From positions 1 to 64,000 of the forward strand of contig JACPHN010000265.1 in assembly GCA_016188575.1 (NCBI GenBank): 64,000 nt of DNA, written 5' to 3'. Below are positions 9,802 to 18,222 of the stretch, one piece after another. The notes under the pieces were generated by a model, which worked only from the letters and a program-made list of their open reading frames with translations, searched no databases and had not been told where the DNA came from. The translations under genes were made by a program, and so were the position numbers. How positions within the stretch are numbered: position 1 is the first letter of the stretch; every line of letters begins with the position of its first letter. Origin of the DNA: Candidatus Schekmanbacteria bacterium. GTDB taxonomy: Bacteria; CSSED10-310; JACPHN01.

Positions 9802-10959
9802 TCAGGCGTCCTGCTTGGCGGCCGAGGCGCTTGCTGGTGGTGCGATTTCCTTGATCGCAGCGCCGTCCTTGAGGCTTCCCTGGCCGGCGACGATGACGCG
9901 CTCGCCGTCGGCAAGGCCGGATACGACCTCGACGTCGGCGCCTTCCTCCATGCCGAGCGCGATTTCGCGCTTCTCGGCGCGATCCGCCTTGACGATGAAC
10001 ACGTGTGCGCGTTGCAGCTCGCGCAGCACCGCCGTGCGTGGAACTAGCACGGCCGCGTCGTGTCGCTCGCGCACGATTTCGATGGTGGCGAAGCCTCCGG
10101 GGCGAACGATTTCGGGTGGGCTGACGGCCTCGACCGTGACCTTGACGGTGCCGGTGGTGACGTCCACGACGGGGCTGATTTGCCGAATCTTCCCCGCAAA
10201 GATCACGTTCTCGTCTGCCTTGAGCCGAATGCGGACCTCCTGCCCTTCGCGCAGGCCGACGACGTCTCGTTCCGAGAGGTGTATCCGCGCGATGAGAGGA
10301 TCGAAATCGGCGACGGCATAGAGCTCGTCGCCGGGTCTGACGTGTTGCCCGGGCTGCACGAGACGGCGGGTCACGCGGCCGGCGAGCGGCGAGGTGATGG
10401 TGGTCTTGCTGAGCAGCCGGCTCGCCTCGGCCAGCTCCTGCTTGGCGACGGCATCGTCCACGCTCGCCTTGTCGAAGTCTTCGCGGCTGATGAGCTGCTC
10501 GCCCATCATGCGCTCGGCGCGTTCAAACGCGAGGCGCGCCTGCGTGGCCCTTACCTGTGCCTTCTTGAAGGCAATGCTAGCGTCCTCGCGATCGAGCTCG
10601 GCGAGCGTATTGCCGCCGGAAACGGTGTCGCCTTCCTCCTTGTGCACGCGGGAAACGCGTCCTTCGGCTTCCGCCAGAACCTTGACGTCGTGCTCGGCCA
10701 CCAGGTTGGCGGTGGCGCTGATATAGGTGGCGATGGCCCCGACGCGCGATGCGACGCTGGTCACCGGTGCGGGGGTTTCTTCCTTCTTCTTGTCGGTGCT
10801 CTCCGCGCCGTCCTTGCCCGCGGCGGGAACAGCGGTCGACTCCGCACCGGGGGTGCCTGCGGTAGCCGCGCCGTCACTCGAGGAGATCGAGCAACCGGCC
10901 ACAGCGAGCGCGCCGAAGGCAGCAATGACGAAGGAGGTGGTCAGGAGCTTTCGTTTCAT
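9802..10959 (-). CDS. RND efflux periplasmic adaptor (membrane fusion lipoprotein)
   Basis: A 385-residue membrane fusion protein of the AcrA/MdtA type linking the two permeases to an outer-membrane channel. The start is the ATG at 10959, since it gives MKRKLLTTSFVIAAFGALAVAGC: a lipoprotein signal with the lipobox L-A-V-A-G-C, so the mature protein is anchored through Cys22. After a low-complexity Ala/Thr/Lys linker come the lipoyl-like half (VLAEAEGRVSRVHKEEGD), a helical hairpin (residues ~140-185), the second lipoyl half (ITSPLAGRV) and beta-barrel/MP domains. Upstream in-frame codons to 11073 would destroy the signal peptide. It is the first gene of the efflux operon. Confidence 0.9.
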   Translation of the reverse strand: MKRKLLTTSFVIAAFGALAVAGCSISSSDGAATAGTPGAESTAVPAAGKDGAESTDKKKEETPAPVTSVASRVGAIATYISATANLVAEHDVKVLAEAEGRVSRVHKEEGDTVSGGNTLAELDREDASIAFKKAQVRATQARLAFERAERMMGEQLISREDFDKASVDDAVAKQELAEASRLLSKTTITSPLAGRVTRRLVQPGQHVRPGDELYAVADFDPLIARIHLSERDVVGLREGQEVRIRLKADENVIFAGKIRQISPVVDVTTGTVKVTVEAVSPPEIVRPGGFATIEIVRERHDAAVLVPRTAVLRELQRAHVFIVKADRAEKREIALGMEEGADVEVVSGLADGERVIVAGQGSLKDGAAIKEIAPPASASAAKQDA

Positions 10960-11112
10960 GGGTTCGCTCTCGATTTCTCGGGGGAGGCCGGCGGGCGCCG
11001 GGGTGGATCCGTGTGACGTGCAGATTAGACGATGGGACTTCGAGAATCGTTTACACCGAAACGGACCCGACAAGCATCTGCCGCGGGCGAACCGGGAACG
11101 CGGGTCGCGAGC

Positions 11113-11144
11113 AAAAAAAAGCCCCGGTCCGCGAAGACCGGGGC
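11113..11144 (-). terminator. Intrinsic terminator after the M4 protease gene
   Basis: On the minus strand a G+C-rich perfect stem, GCCCCGGT with ACCGGGGC (11121-11144, 8-nt loop), is followed by seven or eight Ts. It lies 60 bases past the protease stop codon and separates that gene from the efflux operon. An A/T run on the other side of the stem is shorter, so activity for plus-strand transcripts would be weaker. Confidence 0.9.
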
Positions 11145-11204
11145 GATTTTGGACTCGGGCTCAGAGCGCGGCCTGAGGGCGCGGGCCGCGCGTCGAGCTC
11201 GTCG

Positions 11205-13697
11205 TCAGGGCCGCTGGGTGCACAGCGTGTAGCTGCCGCTGCCGCTGTACGAGCTCACCAGCCAGTAGTAGGAGGCGGCGCTGCCGTTGTAGCTGATGCT
11301 CTCGGTCGAGGTCGATCCGAGCGAGCTCTTCACCTTCTTCCAGGAGCCCGAGTAGTACTTGTAGAGGTAGAGATCGAAGTCGGTTCCGGACGGTCCGCTG
11401 AGCTGTGCCTTCTGATAACCGCTAACGCTCGTCGTGTAGTAGGTGCCGTTCGGCTGGACATCGGAATCACCCGTGCCGCTCAGCGTTCCCGTGTAGGCGG
11501 TGTAGCCGCTCGGGCAGCTTCCGCCGCCGGAGGACGTGACGGTGACACTCTTGGAAGTGGTTCCGGTGGCGCCCGCATTGTCGGTCACGGTCAGGGAAAC
11601 CGTGTAGGTGCCGCTGGCCGAGTAGGTCTTGGACGGATTGGTGCTGGTCGAGGTCGAGCCGTCACCGAAGCTCCAACTGCGGCTAGCGATCGAGCCGTCG
11701 GAATCCGTGCTGGTATCCGTGAAGGTTGCCGTCAGGCCGCTCACGCTGTAGGTGAAACCGGCCGTCGGCGCGCTGTTCGTTGAACCGCTGGTGAAGCTGC
11801 CCAGGAGCGAGACGCCCGAGTAGCTGGAGTATGCTCGCAGCATCACGTAGTAGCGGCCGGCCGTCGGCGAAGCAAAGGTGCACGACTCGGCGTTGCCACT
11901 CTTGTAGGGCCGGCAATCGTAGCTGGAGGTGGTGGGCTGGCTCCCGAACTTGACGTAGAGGTCCGCGTCGCCGCTGCCGCCGGAGATCTGGAAGACCAGG
12001 TTGCTGGCGCCGGAGGTGACGTCGAGGTAGTAGTTTGCCTCAGCACCCGTGCTGCCCGAGAGGTTGCTCACAGCCGTGCCGTTGGCAAGCTGGGTAGCAG
12101 TGCCCGAGCCGCCGCCGCCACCGGAGCTGCCCACGCCCACCGCCGCCCAGGCGTTGCCAATCGCATCGGCTTCGGTCTGGCCGTAGAGGTCGGTGGCGGC
12201 TTGAATGGTCGCGGTGCGAGCAGCGGCGAAGTCCGAGCTGGAGGTCAAGTAAGTAGCGAGCGCGCGGTAGAAGATGTGGGCGGCCTTGGTGATGCCGACG
12301 CCGGTGACGGAAGTCGTGGTCTTGCCGCGCGGGTGGGTGCCGCCCTGCGAGGCGAGGTAGAAGGCCAGGTTGGCGATGCCACTGTTGCCGTGGACGCCGC
12401 AGTAGTCGTTCGACTGGGTCGGATTGCAGGTGCCGGCATACATGCGCTCGGGGTAGTAGTCCGTGCTGTAGCCGTCTGCGGTCGGGTTGTTCATGTAGCG
12501 GAGCGCGTCACCGGAGGTTGCGGGCGTCCAGACATCCTCGCCGACCTTCCACGTATCCGCGGAGGCGCTGCCGTCTTTCCAGGCCTCGATGCCGGCGGCC
12601 ATGATGTCCGACCACGCCTCGTTGAGGGCTCCGGGCTCCTTCTGGTAAACCAGGTCGGCTGTATTTTCAGTAACGGCGTGAGTCAGCTCGTGGCCAACCA
12701 CGTCGAGGGCTCCGCCAAGGGGGTTCGAGTCGGTACCGTTACCGTCGCCGTAGACCATCTGGGTGCCGTTCCAGTAGGCGTTGACGTAGTTGCTCGAATA
12801 GTGGCCCGTCGAGGTGATGGTCGCGCCGGTGCCGGTGTAGGAGTCGCGGCTTTCGGTGGTGTAGTAGTAGTCGTAAACTGTCGAGGTGTTGTTGTGGATG
12901 GTCTGAAGCACGCTGTCAGTGCTCGTGCCGCTGTCCGTGATCTTCAGCGTGCCGGGCAGGGATGTGCCATTGCTGGCGGTGTAGGTCTTCCAGCTTTTCG
13001 CGCTGTGGATGAGGGCGTGGCGAGCGACGACCTGGCCGTTGTTGGCGTCGACGAAAATGCGCTCGAGCTCGGTGCCTTTGGCGCCCTGGAACTCGACCTT
13101 CGCGACCCACGCGAGGCGAACGTCGCCATTGTCGGTGGCGATGAAGGTGAGCTCCGGTCGGCCATCCATGTGGCTGCCGCGGATACCGAGAGTGCGAATC
13201 CCGTTGAACAGGGCGGCGCGGGCGCCGAGCGACGGCGCTTCGGAGACGCCGCTATCGACGCTCATGCGACCGTTGAAACCGACGACGTCGCCGCTGGCGT
13301 CATCCACGTGCACGACGAGGTCGCGGCCGACCACGGGCAGCTTGCCGATGTACTGCTGAACACGAACGTGCGTCGGTCCGGGCTCGTCGCGCGAGATGCC
13401 GCGCGCCTGGAACCGCTCGCGACCCTGCATGCGCATCACGGACGCGACTTCACCTGCCAGGAACTCCTCGACGCTGCCGCCGACGTTGGCGGTGTCCACA
13501 TGACCGAGGCGGCCGCGGACAAAGGACGGCTGGCCATCAGCATCAAACCGAACCGCTTCCGCCCCAGGCATGAGGGCGCGCATGCGAACGGCCGGAAGCT
13601 CTGGTTTGTCCGCAGCGCGTGCCGGCGATCCGGTAATGCCGGAGAGTGGGGCGAGAGCCAGCAGGCTCAGGGCCAGGACGATGGATCGATTCCTCAT
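11205..13697 (-). CDS. Secreted M4 (thermolysin-like) metalloprotease with PPC and PKD domains
   Basis: This 830-residue preproenzyme is exported and self-processed. The second ATG (13697) is preferred because a GGAG lies 9 bases upstream; a signal peptide follows (MRNRSIVLALSLLALAPLSG...ARA). Next are an FTP/PepSY propeptide (~35-225) and the catalytic domain with zinc motif GHELTH (around residue 335) and the downstream Glu in G-A-L-N-E-A-W-S-D. The C-terminal part carries a Gly-rich linker, a pre-peptidase C-terminal (PPC) domain, a PKD domain (F-G-D-G-S-T-S) and a further PPC-like beta domain ending in T-L-C-T-Q-R-P. It probably degrades extracellular protein. A near-perfect sigma-54 promoter lies 54-81 bases upstream and a terminator follows. 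Role in biofilm or predation is only conjecture. Confidence 0.93.
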   Translation of the reverse strand: MRNRSIVLALSLLALAPLSGITGSPARAADKPELPAVRMRALMPGAEAVRFDADGQPSFVRGRLGHVDTANVGGSVEEFLAGEVASVMRMQGRERFQARGISRDEPGPTHVRVQQYIGKLPVVGRDLVVHVDDASGDVVGFNGRMSVDSGVSEAPSLGARAALFNGIRTLGIRGSHMDGRPELTFIATDNGDVRLAWVAKVEFQGAKGTELERIFVDANNGQVVARHALIHSAKSWKTYTASNGTSLPGTLKITDSGTSTDSVLQTIHNNTSTVYDYYYTTESRDSYTGTGATITSTGHYSSNYVNAYWNGTQMVYGDGNGTDSNPLGGALDVVGHELTHAVTENTADLVYQKEPGALNEAWSDIMAAGIEAWKDGSASADTWKVGEDVWTPATSGDALRYMNNPTADGYSTDYYPERMYAGTCNPTQSNDYCGVHGNSGIANLAFYLASQGGTHPRGKTTTSVTGVGITKAAHIFYRALATYLTSSSDFAAARTATIQAATDLYGQTEADAIGNAWAAVGVGSSGGGGGSGTATQLANGTAVSNLSGSTGAEANYYLDVTSGASNLVFQISGGSGDADLYVKFGSQPTTSSYDCRPYKSGNAESCTFASPTAGRYYVMLRAYSSYSGVSLLGSFTSGSTNSAPTAGFTYSVSGLTATFTDTSTDSDGSIASRSWSFGDGSTSTSTNPSKTYSASGTYTVSLTVTDNAGATGTTSKSVTVTSSGGGSCPSGYTAYTGTLSGTGDSDVQPNGTYYTTSVSGYQKAQLSGPSGTDFDLYLYKYYSGSWKKVKSSLGSTSTESISYNGSAASYYWLVSSYSGSGSYTLCTQRP

Positions 13698-13762
13698 GAT
13701 CGTGCTCCGCATTGGTTGCCCTCGTCAACGAAACCGGCCGGGTTGGCCGGTGCTCCGGTAGT

Positions 13763-13778
13763 TGCAAGTCATGTGCCA
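13763..13778 (-). promoter_or_regulatory. Sigma-54 promoter of the M4 protease
   Basis: The minus strand reads TGGCACATGACTTGCA, matching the sigma-54 consensus TGGCACR-N4-TTGCW at every defined position with the required GG-N10-GC spacing. Transcription would start near 13751, giving a leader of about 54 bases. Sigma-54 promoters need an enhancer-binding activator; the dyad at 13805-13834 is the natural candidate site. Confidence 0.85.
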
Positions 13779-13804
13779 TGCTCAGGAGCGACTCTCGAAA
13801 GCGC

Positions 13805-13834
13805 CGAGAAATGTGATCGCCAAGGCCTTTCTCG
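13805..13834. promoter_or_regulatory. Candidate upstream activator site shared with the lipase gene
   Basis: A dyad CGAGAAA-N16-TTTCTCG whose centre includes GTGATCGCCAAGGCC. It sits about 70 bp upstream of the predicted sigma-54 start. Nearly the same sequence, with the same CGAG/TCG ends, occurs at 16458-16490 upstream of the lipase sigma-54 promoter, so it is probably a binding site for a common enhancer-binding protein. Confidence 0.6.
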
Positions 13835-14245
13835 CGCGGCGCCGCGAGCGCGTCGGGGCGTGGTGCCGCGGCCTTTCGGGGGCGTGCCGGCAGGGCGCGT
13901 GATCGGTCAATCACACCTGCCAGGCTGACACGGGAGATGCGGCCGGCGCCGCGAAAAATGGGCGCTGACGCAGCGCGCCAGCGCGAAACGGATGCGGCGG
14001 CGCCGATCTCGGGCCGCGCCACCCCTGGCATGACGCGTCCGGCTGCGACCCGGCGGGCGCAGGGTGTCGCCGCGAAATCACACCAGGTGGCCAGACAGGA
14101 CGATGGAGCGCTCAAGAAAAGCGTTTCCCGGGGAAGTGTGGCGACAGAATCACAGAGAAATCGAAACTGGGCGGCGCGGGAGGCGTCTGATGTGATTTCC
14201 GAATCACATAGAGTCATTTTTGGCGCGCGGCCCTCGGGCACGGCC
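13835..14245. other. Gene-free stretch with AATCACA repeats and a 20-bp palindrome
   Basis: No convincing gene is seen. The heptamer AATCACA occurs at 13909, 14076, 14148 and 14202, and the last copy is half of a perfect dyad ATGTGATT-TCCG-AATCACAT (14190-14209). The region is downstream of the lipase foldase and upstream of the protease enhancer-type element, so the sites could belong to protease regulation or could end the lipase transcript. No T-rich terminator is present. Confidence 0.45.
14190..14209. promoter_or_regulatory. Perfect 20-bp palindrome (operator-like)
   Basis: ATGTGATT-TCCG-AATCACAT is fully symmetric in its eight-base arms. The half-site (TGTGATT) recurs singly three more times within 300 bp. 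TGTGA half-sites resemble CRP/FNR-family sites, though CRP uses a 6-base spacer between TGTGA and TCACA; here the separation is TGTGA-N8-TCACA. A regulator from that superfamily or an unrelated dimeric repressor are both possible. Confidence 0.4.
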
Positions 14246-15289
14246 TCAGGAGCCGCTAGCGGCAGCTCGCGCCGCCGCCTCGACGCGGAGCCGTTCAGCC
14301 GCCGAGAAGCTGGCTTCGAGCAAGCGGCGAATGCTCTCGCGCCGCTGTTGCGCTCCCAGCAAGCGGTCGGCCTCCAACGCTTCCTTGGCGGCAAAGAAGG
14401 TCGTCACGCGCCGCGACCAGTCTGTTCGCTGTCGATCAAGCTCGGCGAGGCGCTGCGCGGCCTCTTGCCCTACGAGCTGCTGGCGGAAGGCTTCCACGTC
14501 CGCGGCGGAACGACCCGCTGCGCGCATCCGCTGCTCCTGGGCCAGCAGTCGGCCAGGAAGCGTCTCCGCCCGCCGCATCGCGCGCTCGTCGGCCGGCAGG
14601 TCGCGGTCGAGCTCCGCAAGGAGGTCTTCCTTGCGCAATGCCGGAAGTGTCTGGTCGCTCATGATCCGGCGCCGCTCGATGGCGGCTGCAAGCTGACGCT
14701 CTTCCTCTCCGAAGAGCGCCGCCGCGACCGCCGCGCCGAAAACGTCGCGCCGCAGCGCGATAAGCTGCGCCAGACGGGCGTCGAGCTCATCGGTCTCGGC
14801 CCGAACGTCCACCACCTCGCGCGCGAGCTCACGATAATGCATGTAGGCGTCGAGGATCTCGATGGCCCGCGCGGCAGCCGCAGGGGGAAGCTCTGCGACG
14901 AGAGTCGCGCGGATGCGGCGCTCGATTTCCTCATCGGAGAGCTCGCCGAGGGCGGTCAGGTGGTAGTCGAAGAACCGCCGCAGCCCGGGCGTTACGATCA
15001 GCTCGCCGGCATCGGTGATCGGCAAGGCACCGTCCACGTCAGTTCCCGCGAGCGACGGTGCGGCGGACTGAAGATCACCCGCTGGCTCGTCCTGCGGTGC
15101 TCGGCGAGGCGCCGTCGGGCCACGGGCGGCGTTCGCCGAAAGTACCGCCGGGCGCGGCGATGAGGGCGGCGGAGCGAGCCGCGGCGATGCCCGATCCACC
15201 GATTGCCACCACGCGATCGCCACGGCGGCGCAACAAGCAGCGCCCGCGGCGGCCAGCCGCCACGAAAGATCGCGCCGTCGCTTGCCCAC
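14246..15289 (-). CDS. lifO: Lipase-specific foldase (lipase chaperone)
   Basis: This 347-residue membrane-anchored steric chaperone folds the secreted lipase encoded just upstream. An N-terminal anchor (residues ~12-28, W-R-L-A-A-A-G-A-A-C-C-A-A-V-A-I-A-W-W) is followed by an Ala/Pro-rich linker and then long helices. The signature of the family, R-x-x-F-D-Y-x-x-S/T-A-x-G-E, is present as RRFFDYHLTALGE (around 103-115). The GTG start lies four bases after the lipase stop, so the two are co-translated, as is usual for lipA-lif pairs. The long Arg/Glu/Ala-rich C-terminal half fits the extended helical domain that embraces the lipase. Length is typical for Lif proteins. Confidence 0.9.
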   Translation of the reverse strand: MGKRRRDLSWRLAAAGAACCAAVAIAWWQSVDRASPRLAPPPSSPRPAVLSANAARGPTAPRRAPQDEPAGDLQSAAPSLAGTDVDGALPITDAGELIVTPGLRRFFDYHLTALGELSDEEIERRIRATLVAELPPAAAARAIEILDAYMHYRELAREVVDVRAETDELDARLAQLIALRRDVFGAAVAAALFGEEERQLAAAIERRRIMSDQTLPALRKEDLLAELDRDLPADERAMRRAETLPGRLLAQEQRMRAAGRSAADVEAFRQQLVGQEAAQRLAELDRQRTDWSRRVTTFFAAKEALEADRLLGAQQRRESIRRLLEASFSAAERLRVEAAARAAASGS

Positions 15290-15293
15290 GGAG

Positions 15294-16274
<981 letters not shown>

Positions 16275-16325
16275 CTACCATCGAGCGTCCACGCGGCGCT
16301 AGCGCGACGCGTCAACCCGCGTCGT

Positions 16326-16341
16326 TGCAATCCGCAGGCCA
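16326..16341 (-). promoter_or_regulatory. Sigma-54 promoter of the lipase-foldase operon
   Basis: The minus strand reads TGGCCTGCGGATTGCA: TGGC and TTGCA blocks with exact GG-N10-GC spacing and only two departures from TGGCACR-N4-TTGCW. The start site would be near 16314, giving a leader of about 55 bases, the same as for the protease gene. Lipase genes in Pseudomonas are also sigma-54 dependent, which supports the call. Confidence 0.7.
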
Positions 16342-16404
16342 GGTGACGAGAGGAAGGAATCGCGGCACGATCGCTTCGCTCATGTTCGGGACCCGAGTCC
16401 CAAA

Positions 16405-16422
16405 CTGGCGCTTTTCCGCCAG
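16405..16422. promoter_or_regulatory. 18-bp dyad CTGGCG-N6-CGCCAG, proximal copy
   Basis: Perfect six-base arms around CTTTTC. A second copy with the same arms and a different spacer lies at 16525-16542. The two flank the enhancer-like element upstream of the lipase promoter. Size and symmetry would suit a dimeric regulator such as a LuxR-type protein; the identity is unknown. Confidence 0.4.
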
Positions 16423-16457
16423 ACTCAACTCGGCGCCTCCGGAAACCCGCGTAGCGT

Positions 16458-16490
16458 CGAGCAAAACGTGATGCCCAAGGCCTTTTCTCG
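16458..16490. promoter_or_regulatory. Candidate upstream activator site of the lipase operon
   Basis: CGAGcAAAA ... TTTTcTCG enclosing GTGATGCCCAAGGCC. It matches the protease-gene element (13805-13834) over about 25 bases with only small changes. Its centre is about 160 bp upstream of the predicted lipase start, a normal distance for a sigma-54 enhancer. Confidence 0.6.
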
Positions 16491-16523
16491 CCAACACGCC
16501 GAGGTGCGCAGCGCGCACGCGGT

Positions 16524-16543
16524 GCTGGCGGAATAGCGCCAGC
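16524..16543. promoter_or_regulatory. Dyad GCTGGCG-N6-CGCCAGC, distal copy
   Basis: Perfect seven-base arms around GAATAG. It has the same core arms (CTGGCG/CGCCAG) and the same six-base spacing as the copy at 16405-16422. It lies between the lipase operon and the divergent PilZ gene, so it could act on either. Confidence 0.4.
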
Positions 16544-16591
16544 CCTGCAGCGGCGTTCATAGGCCGGCTGGCTCCGAGCTTGCGCACCGCC

Positions 16592-16610
16592 GACAATTAT
16601 GGATATTGTC
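16592..16610. promoter_or_regulatory. Dyad GACAAT-N7-ATTGTC upstream of the PilZ gene
   Basis: A perfect 6+6 dyad in the only AT-rich part of the lipase/PilZ divergent region, 160 bp before the PilZ start codon. A possible -35-like TTGCGC lies just upstream at 16580. It could be an operator overlapping a promoter; evidence is symmetry and position only. Confidence 0.3.
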
Positions 16611-16769
16611 TGCCCAAGAGCGTCTCGTGCCGTCTCGCGCCAGCGTCGCCTGTGCTCATCCGCCGCGCCGTGTGCCCGCTGCAGACGCGTAGTCAGGAGG
16701 CGCTCGCACGAAAGATGCCGAGCGCGCACCGCGTCGGGCCTCACGGGAAAACCAAGGAGACAGCATACC

Positions 16770-17525
16770 GTGCACGTGCTCATCGTTCATAGCTCCGCCC
16801 TCTCCAGAACCGTTCTGGCGCGAACCCTGCGCGCCGAGTATGACAGTGTCACGGTCACCGAGACGGGAAACGACGGCGAGGCGGCGCGCCTGGTGTCCGC
16901 TCAATCATTCGACATCATCTTCGCGGAAGACCTGGCGATCCTGCAGTCTCATCCCGTATTTCGCGCGGCCTTGCGCAGCAGCACCGGCAATGTGAGGGCT
17001 CCACTCGTGGCGATCACGGGGCGGGACGACGCACGCCAGCAAGCAGCGTTACGCGGCGTGGACGTCCAGCGCTTCGCGCATCCGCCATTCGCGGCCGCCG
17101 ACATGCGGCAGTTGGTGGCGAGCTTGTTCGATCCGGTGGCGAACCGCCGGCAGGAGCGCTACTTCATCCCCGGCTGCACGGTGCGGCTGGCGACCGAGGT
17201 CGGCGGCGTGTTCGGAGAGGTCCTCAACATCAGCAAGGGCGGCTTCGCGGCGCGGTTTGTTCGCGGTAGCTCCCCCTTCGATTTCCTGGCGGAGGCGAAC
17301 GTGACTCTCTTTTTCCCGCAGGAATTCGCGGCGGCGCCGATCATCGGCATCGCGGGTCGGCTGGTCCGTCTCAAGGTCGTCGATCGCGGCGAAGACGGCT
17401 ACGCATCGGAATTGCTGGTCGCGATCCAGATGCGCTATGCGACAGTCGCCGCGCGTGACCTGCTCGCCGGGGCGCTGGACAGCTTCGCCGAGGCGGCTCG
17501 CCGGGACGCGGGCGCCTTTTCATAG
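16770..17525 (+). CDS. Pseudo-receiver plus PilZ domain protein
   Basis: A 251-residue cytoplasmic protein. The GTG at 16770 is chosen for the AAGGAGA nine bases upstream. Residues ~1-120 fold like a response-regulator receiver (V-H-V-L-I-V-H-S-S at strand 1, F-D-I-I-F-A-E-D at strand 3, A-I-T-G at strand 4), but the acidic pair is His/Ser, the phospho-acceptor position reads Glu and the conserved Lys is replaced (F-A-H-P-P-F). It is therefore unlikely to be phosphorylated and may be locked by the Glu. Residues ~130-235 look like a PilZ domain (a basic N-R-R-Q-E-R ahead of strand 1 and N-I-S-K-G-G-F), which commonly binds cyclic di-GMP. Output partner unknown; rsmD follows 14 bases later. Confidence 0.75.
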   Translation: MHVLIVHSSALSRTVLARTLRAEYDSVTVTETGNDGEAARLVSAQSFDIIFAEDLAILQSHPVFRAALRSSTGNVRAPLVAITGRDDARQQAALRGVDVQRFAHPPFAAADMRQLVASLFDPVANRRQERYFIPGCTVRLATEVGGVFGEVLNISKGGFAARFVRGSSPFDFLAEANVTLFFPQEFAAAPIIGIAGRLVRLKVVDRGEDGYASELLVAIQMRYATVAARDLLAGALDSFAEAARRDAGAFS

Positions 17526-17539
17526 CGGACGCGAAACGC

Positions 17540-18133
17540 ATGAGAATCATCGCCGGCACGGCACGCGGAAGACGTCTGTTGTCGCCCCAGGGAGGGCTCG
17601 TGCGGCCGACACCTGATCGCGTCCGCGAAGCCGTGTTCAGCATTCTCGGTCTGCGCCTCCCGGACGCGCAGGTCGCGGACTTCTTTGCAGGCACCGGGGC
17701 GCTCGGGCTCGAGGCACTCTCGCGAGGCGCGGCACACGCGTTGCTCGTCGACTCCGCCGCAGCCTCCTGCGAGCTTTGCCGCAAGAACGCCGAGCGACTC
17801 GGCATGACGCGGCAGGTCACAATCGTCGAGCGCCCGGCGCTCGCAGCCATCGCCCACCTCACCGGGCGGTGCCGCGCCTTTGACATCGTGTTCGCGGCCC
17901 CACCCTATCGCGACGAGCTGGCGTGCTCCGCGCTGCTCGACGCCCTCTCCGGTGCGCGGCTGACGGCGAACGAGGCACGCGTCGTGCTGCAGCACCACAG
18001 ATCGGTGGAGCTTCCCGACCAGGTCGCCGGTTTCGAGCGCGACGACGTGCGGATCTACGGGATCACGGCCGTAAGCATCTACGTGTCGGCGGCCGCCCTG
18101 GGCCGAGACGGCGAGCCGCCGCCGCAGTGTTGA
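17540..18133 (+). CDS. rsmD: 16S rRNA (guanine-966-N2) methyltransferase RsmD
   Basis: A 197-residue SAM-dependent methyltransferase that modifies G966 of 16S rRNA. MRIIAGTARGRRL, R-P-T-P-D-R-V-R-E-A-V-F and D-F-F-A-G-T-G-A-L-G-L-E-A are the family hallmarks (SAM motif at ~47-58). The catalytic motif is normally D-P-P-Y, but here positions 120-123 read A-P-P-Y (codon GCC where GAC would be expected). Either the enzyme is impaired, or a one-base change or assembly error is present. Length is typical. It follows the PilZ gene by 14 bases and precedes moaA by about 90. Confidence 0.88.
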   Translation: MRIIAGTARGRRLLSPQGGLVRPTPDRVREAVFSILGLRLPDAQVADFFAGTGALGLEALSRGAAHALLVDSAAASCELCRKNAERLGMTRQVTIVERPALAAIAHLTGRCRAFDIVFAAPPYRDELACSALLDALSGARLTANEARVVLQHHRSVELPDQVAGFERDDVRIYGITAVSIYVSAAALGRDGEPPPQC

Positions 18134-18222
18134 CCACCACGCGCGCTGCGCGTACGATAGCCACTCGTGCGCATCAGCGCCCGCTGCGCTCCCGCCGCCA
18201 CCTGCTCGGAGGGTCCCCCAAA

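Noticed and set aside
7715..10321. Open frame of about 870 codons on the plus strand
   Set aside because: Antisense to the first RND permease and adaptor; same shadow composition and no homology-like motifs.
12201..13928. Open frame of about 575 codons on the plus strand
   Set aside because: Lies opposite the M4 protease and reads as Gly/Val/Arg-rich filler.
13543..14394. Minus-strand open frame spanning the protease start and the gap behind it
   Set aside because: Overlaps the protease signal peptide in another frame, Arg/Ala-rich, no ribosome site.
16466..16486. Second sigma-54-like sequence (TTGGG...TTTTGC) inside the lipase upstream element
   Set aside because: GG and GC are 11 bases apart, while sigma-54 needs 10; the better site is at 16326-16341.
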